Assembly: GCA_002439165.1 (NCBI GenBank)
Contig: DJTE01000009.1
Span: 7,705 to 71,704 of the forward strand
Origin: Chryseobacterium indologenes
GTDB taxonomy: Bacteria > Bacteroidota > Bacteroidia > Flavobacteriales > Weeksellaceae
Reading direction: 5' to 3'
DNA length: 64,000 nucleotides
A program made the position numbers and the translations under genes. Positions 61,434 to 64,000 of this stretch are shown here, piece after piece (within the stretch, counting starts at the first letter, position 1; the number at the start of each line of letters is the position of its first letter). The notes under the pieces are model-generated. The model worked only from the letters and a program-made list of their open reading frames with translations, was not told the DNA's origin and made no database searches.

Positions 61434-62152
61434 GAGCATTATTCACTTTTGCAGTCGGTCTTGTTTTCAGCATCACTGCAGCGCAAACAACGATTAATAA
61501 AAACTTTTCTGTAAAGAACAGTGAGAAAATATTTTTAAAATTTGATTATCCTCAGTTGATCAGGATCAGTACCTGGGACAAAAACGAAGTTGAGATTTCA
61601 GGAACGGTGAATATCAATGCCAATGAAAACAACAGCGCCTTTCAGATCAAAGAATCTCAGGACGGAAATTCTTTGGTTATTGAAGGGGAAATTCCGGAAA
61701 TCGAAAACCTTCCGCGCCGGATCACAGCCCGTAAAGGAAATGAAAAGATCATTTTTAAAACCCTGGAAGAATATGAACAGTACTGTAAGACCAATAAGGC
61801 TACATTCAGTTCGATATCCGATGGTGCAGATATTAACATTGACCTGGAAATCAGGGTTCCGAAATCATTAAAGACCCATATAGAATCTACCTATGGAATG
61901 GTAGAAGTGAAAAATTTTGAAGCAGAAATTGCTGTCAATGCCAAATACGGTGGAATTGATGCGGTAATTAAGGAGAAAAACACAGGAACAATCTCTGCGG
62001 AAACCTATTACGGACAAATTTATTCCAATCTGAATGCCAAATTTAATGGAAAAGATGCTGATGACTTCCGGATGCTGGTTACGGCAACCACTGGAAACGG
62101 ACCGCAATACCGTCTTGAATCCCAATATGGAAATATCTATCTGCGGAAATAA
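61430..62152 (+). CDS. DUF4097-like exported beta-repeat protein 2
   Basis: The 240-residue paralogue has a signal peptide (MRALFTFAVGLVFSITAAQT). Strand repeats include LKTHIESTYGMVEVKNFEAE, IAVNAKYGGIDAVIKE and TGTISAETYYGQIYSNLNAK; it ends YRLESQYGNIYLRK, like the end of its neighbour (YSKIYLRAK). The two probably form a pair. An ATGA overlap couples them. Confidence 0.82.
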   Translation: MRALFTFAVGLVFSITAAQTTINKNFSVKNSEKIFLKFDYPQLIRISTWDKNEVEISGTVNINANENNSAFQIKESQDGNSLVIEGEIPEIENLPRRITARKGNEKIIFKTLEEYEQYCKTNKATFSSISDGADINIDLEIRVPKSLKTHIESTYGMVEVKNFEAEIAVNAKYGGIDAVIKEKNTGTISAETYYGQIYSNLNAKFNGKDADDFRMLVTATTGNGPQYRLESQYGNIYLRK

Positions 62153-62224
62153 TAGATTTTAATAGTATAAATAAAGGGGCTTTTTCATGGATACTATCCC
62201 ATGAAGTGTGTAAGTTAAAAAGTT

Positions 62225-62252
62225 AGGCTTAGATTACAATCTGAGCCTTTTT
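62225..62252 (+). terminator. intrinsic terminator of the sigma operon
   Basis: AGGCTTAGATT / AATCTGAGCCT (one mismatch) followed by TTTTT lies 72 bases after the last gene. Confidence 0.75.
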
Positions 62253-62289
62253 TCAAAAATAAACATAAATTGATTTTTAAAGCAATTTC

Positions 62290-62317
62290 ACAAAAAAAAC
62301 CTCGCATTTTACGAGGT
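62290..62317 (-). terminator. intrinsic terminator for the minus-strand immunity gene
   Basis: AACCTCG / CGAGGTT with a T tract on the minus strand. Between it and the gene lies an unexplained GC-rich stretch (62351-62380). Confidence 0.8.
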
Positions 62318-62459
62318 TCTCTTATTATCTGTTACGGAATTACAAACTTTGCAGAGCGGGGGCGAGTGTCGGGAGATAATTCTAATCTTCATTTCAGTTA
62401 CTTCAATAAGATCATGATAAATGACAACAAAACTATACTTTTAACTCTATTTGTAACTT

Positions 62460-62891
62460 CTAAATATTAATATTATTTTTTAATGCCAATTCTTTTATTT
62501 TATGAATAATATGTTCATCATTAATAAATCCATCTTTTATATCTATTAATAACTCTTCTAATGTCACTTTATAAAGATCTGCTTCATTATGGGATAAAAA
62601 ATTTATTATCTCATTCAAAGCATTCTCATAATCTTCCAATCCACAATAAGATAAATATTTTATTTGAGAGGCATACTCGTTGTTATTATTTTTTCGTAGC
62701 AATATATCAGTGCTATGAATTGCCAATTCATACTTTTTAACTTTATATAAAGAATGTGAGAGGAGTAACAATTTGTAGCGCTCATCTTTTGAGGATAACT
62801 CATTTAAATTATTCAAAATATTAATGGCTAATTCATATTGTTCATTATCCATTAATTCTCTGGCTCTTTGCAATTCTGTAATCATAATCAT
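62460..62891 (-). CDS. TPR-like protein, candidate RHS immunity
   Basis: The 143-residue all-helical protein shows TPR-type helix pairs (RARELMDNEQYELAINILNN, SLYKVKKYELAIHSTDILLR, YLSYCGLEDYENALNEIINF). The start ATG at 62891 overlaps the end of the decayed RHS toxin gene in an ATGA; an ATG at 62897 is also possible. The position fits an immunity protein. It is intact although its toxin is broken, which is common for orphan immunity genes. Confidence 0.7.
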   Translation of the reverse strand: MIMITELQRARELMDNEQYELAINILNNLNELSSKDERYKLLLLSHSLYKVKKYELAIHSTDILLRKNNNNEYASQIKYLSYCGLEDYENALNEIINFLSHNEADLYKVTLEELLIDIKDGFINDEHIIHKIKELALKNNINI

Positions 62892-64000
62892 GTCCATATA
62901 TTATAATAATCATTAACTGGTATCTGCGGTTTAGGCTCTGCTTAGTTGTTGACTTTTTGGGAGTAGATGTTGGTGAAACAGGGTACGGTTTAGGAATATT
63001 AATATTATCTCTTTTAATTGGTGAGGGAGTTATTTTAACATCTAAATCATCTAGATCACTAGAATTCCTTAGTCTTTTCAGAACATGGTCAATATTTTGC
63101 TGAGACTTTTTTGTTGATTGTATAGCATTCTGTTTCGATCCTTGAGGTGCATTCTTTTTTAAATTCTCTTACGCTCTATTGATCCCATCCATTTTATCTT
63201 TAGCTCTTTCAACCTCACTTTGATACCTCACTCTTTCATTGGATTTTTGAGCACCTTCAGAAGTCTTAGACAAAGTCTCTGCTGTTTTTCCTGTTGTTTC
63301 CCCTGTCTTTGTAGCTACTTCTATAACAGTAGGTTTTATATTTGATCCTCCTTCAAGCAAAGGCATTAATCTGAACATTCCCCAGCAGCATTGGTTAGAT
63401 TCTTTTAGTGTTTTAGATTCTTCTTCGTCACTTCCTTCAATTACGTCTTCCGGCTCACTTCATTCGGATCAATAATTACCCATCCATCACCCGCTTCTGA
63501 TGGTTTGGTACTTTTATACTGGAACCCATCCAGGTAATCGGTTTTTATGTCTCCAAAGAGCTTCTTTACTTTTACTCCGTCTGCCCTGTAAGTGTAATTG
63601 GTTACCTGGGCATTCTGGGTAATCTGCTTAGGTAAATTTAAATAATTATACTGAATTGAAGAAATCCCTTTATCCGGATGACTGGTCATATTACCGTTTC
63701 CGTTGCCATTATCATTGTCATAGCCGATGGTACCGGGATTCGCCAGGTATGGATACCCTGAAGGGTTCTGCTGCAGGTCAGTAACCTTTGTCAGCTTATT
63801 GCCTGTATAATCATACTTCAGGTTATCGATCACAATAGCGGCTGTATTTCCCATCTGGAGCGCCGCTGATCTTTTCAGCCTGGTGCTGTTCCCGTTCAGG
63901 CCATATTCCGGAATTTCAAAATATTCTTTGGCTGTTTCAGAACCCTGTTTCTGATAAAACCCTGCGGAAAGACGGTTTAATCCATCATAAGCATAGCCAT
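62888..64000 (-). pseudogene. decayed RHS toxin gene (partial at right edge)
   Basis: From 64000 down to about 63457 the frame is intact RHS sequence, close to 32850-33390 of the live gene (for example GKL and YLDGFQYKSTKPSEAGDG). It then departs after DPNEV, losing the whole RHS core, and changes frame into a linker-like sequence (EESKTLKESNQCCWGMFRLM). A TAA after GINRA (63169-63171) and a further frame change lead to the end (PKPQIPVNDYYNIWT, TGA at 62890-62888). The 5' part is off the window. Confidence 0.75.

Noticed and set aside
1..64000. CRISPR arrays, tRNA and rRNA genes, complete insertion sequences
   Set aside because: Looked for regular spacer-repeat series, tRNA cloverleaf ends and transposase motifs on both strands by eye; none was convincing.

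Overview
The window looks like a chromosomal segment of a Bacteroidota bacterium of the class Flavobacteriia, most likely Chryseobacterium or a close relative. This rests on several signs: Bacteroidota-type promoters (TAnnTTTG -7 boxes, often TAAATTTG), C-terminal type IX secretion (T9SS) sorting domains, a GLPGLI-family protein, SusC-less TonB-type receptors with a carboxypeptidase-regulatory-like N-terminus, two-part RHS systems with a DUF6443-like N-terminus, AT-rich sequence and near absence of Shine-Dalgarno sites. No rRNA, tRNA, CRISPR or complete insertion sequence was seen.

Layout. 1-17.3 kb is mostly housekeeping: a zinc-ribbon protein, a DnaQ-like exonuclease, phosphatidylserine synthase, an LTA-synthase-like sulfatase, an ECF sigma factor with a membrane partner, pyruvate dehydrogenase E1 beta, a Kup potassium transporter, a Fur-family regulator next to an OstA/LptA-like protein, aminotransferases, an amidase, AlgH, PdxH and HU. 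17.7-19.1 kb has panD and a flippase-like membrane protein. 19.3-25.2 kb is a six-gene stress/signalling operon: two TerD proteins, two TerY-like von Willebrand A proteins, a PP2C phosphatase and a divergent protein kinase with a zinc ribbon. 25.2-26.2 kb is a gene-poor stretch of decayed dispersed repeats.

26.2-36.2 kb is a polymorphic-toxin island. A T9SS-sorted protein, an SpvB/RHS-like partner and a 1222-residue RHS protein with a variable C-terminal tip are followed by a likely immunity gene. Behind these lies an orphan toxin tip still joined to a decayed copy of the RHS linker, and then a frameshifted immunity remnant. A second, decayed RHS gene on the minus strand with an intact downstream candidate immunity gene sits at the right edge (62.5-64 kb).

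36.4-46.4 kb carries acetyltransferases, tyrS, AraC and TetR regulators, a quinone-reductase-like flavoprotein and a TonB-type receptor. The region upstream of tyrS is the most striking non-coding signal. A promoter drives a 32-codon reading frame with adjacent Tyr codons, then come mutually exclusive stems, then a perfect intrinsic terminator 21 bases before the tyrS start codon. This is the arrangement expected of a leader-peptide attenuator sensing charged tRNA-Tyr.

46.6-50.4 kb is a TetR-controlled divergent cluster with an MFS exporter and two matching palindromes. 50.5-57.9 kb holds a T9SS-sorted protein, a 7TM/histidine kinase/response regulator cluster, an M1-like peptidase and small membrane proteins. 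58.1-62.2 kb is an ECF sigma regulon: two promoters share the same TGCAACATTT-N10-TGCGTC signature, one before a GLPGLI protein and one before the sigma gene itself, which is followed by a HEAT-like anti-sigma candidate and two DUF4097-like exported proteins.
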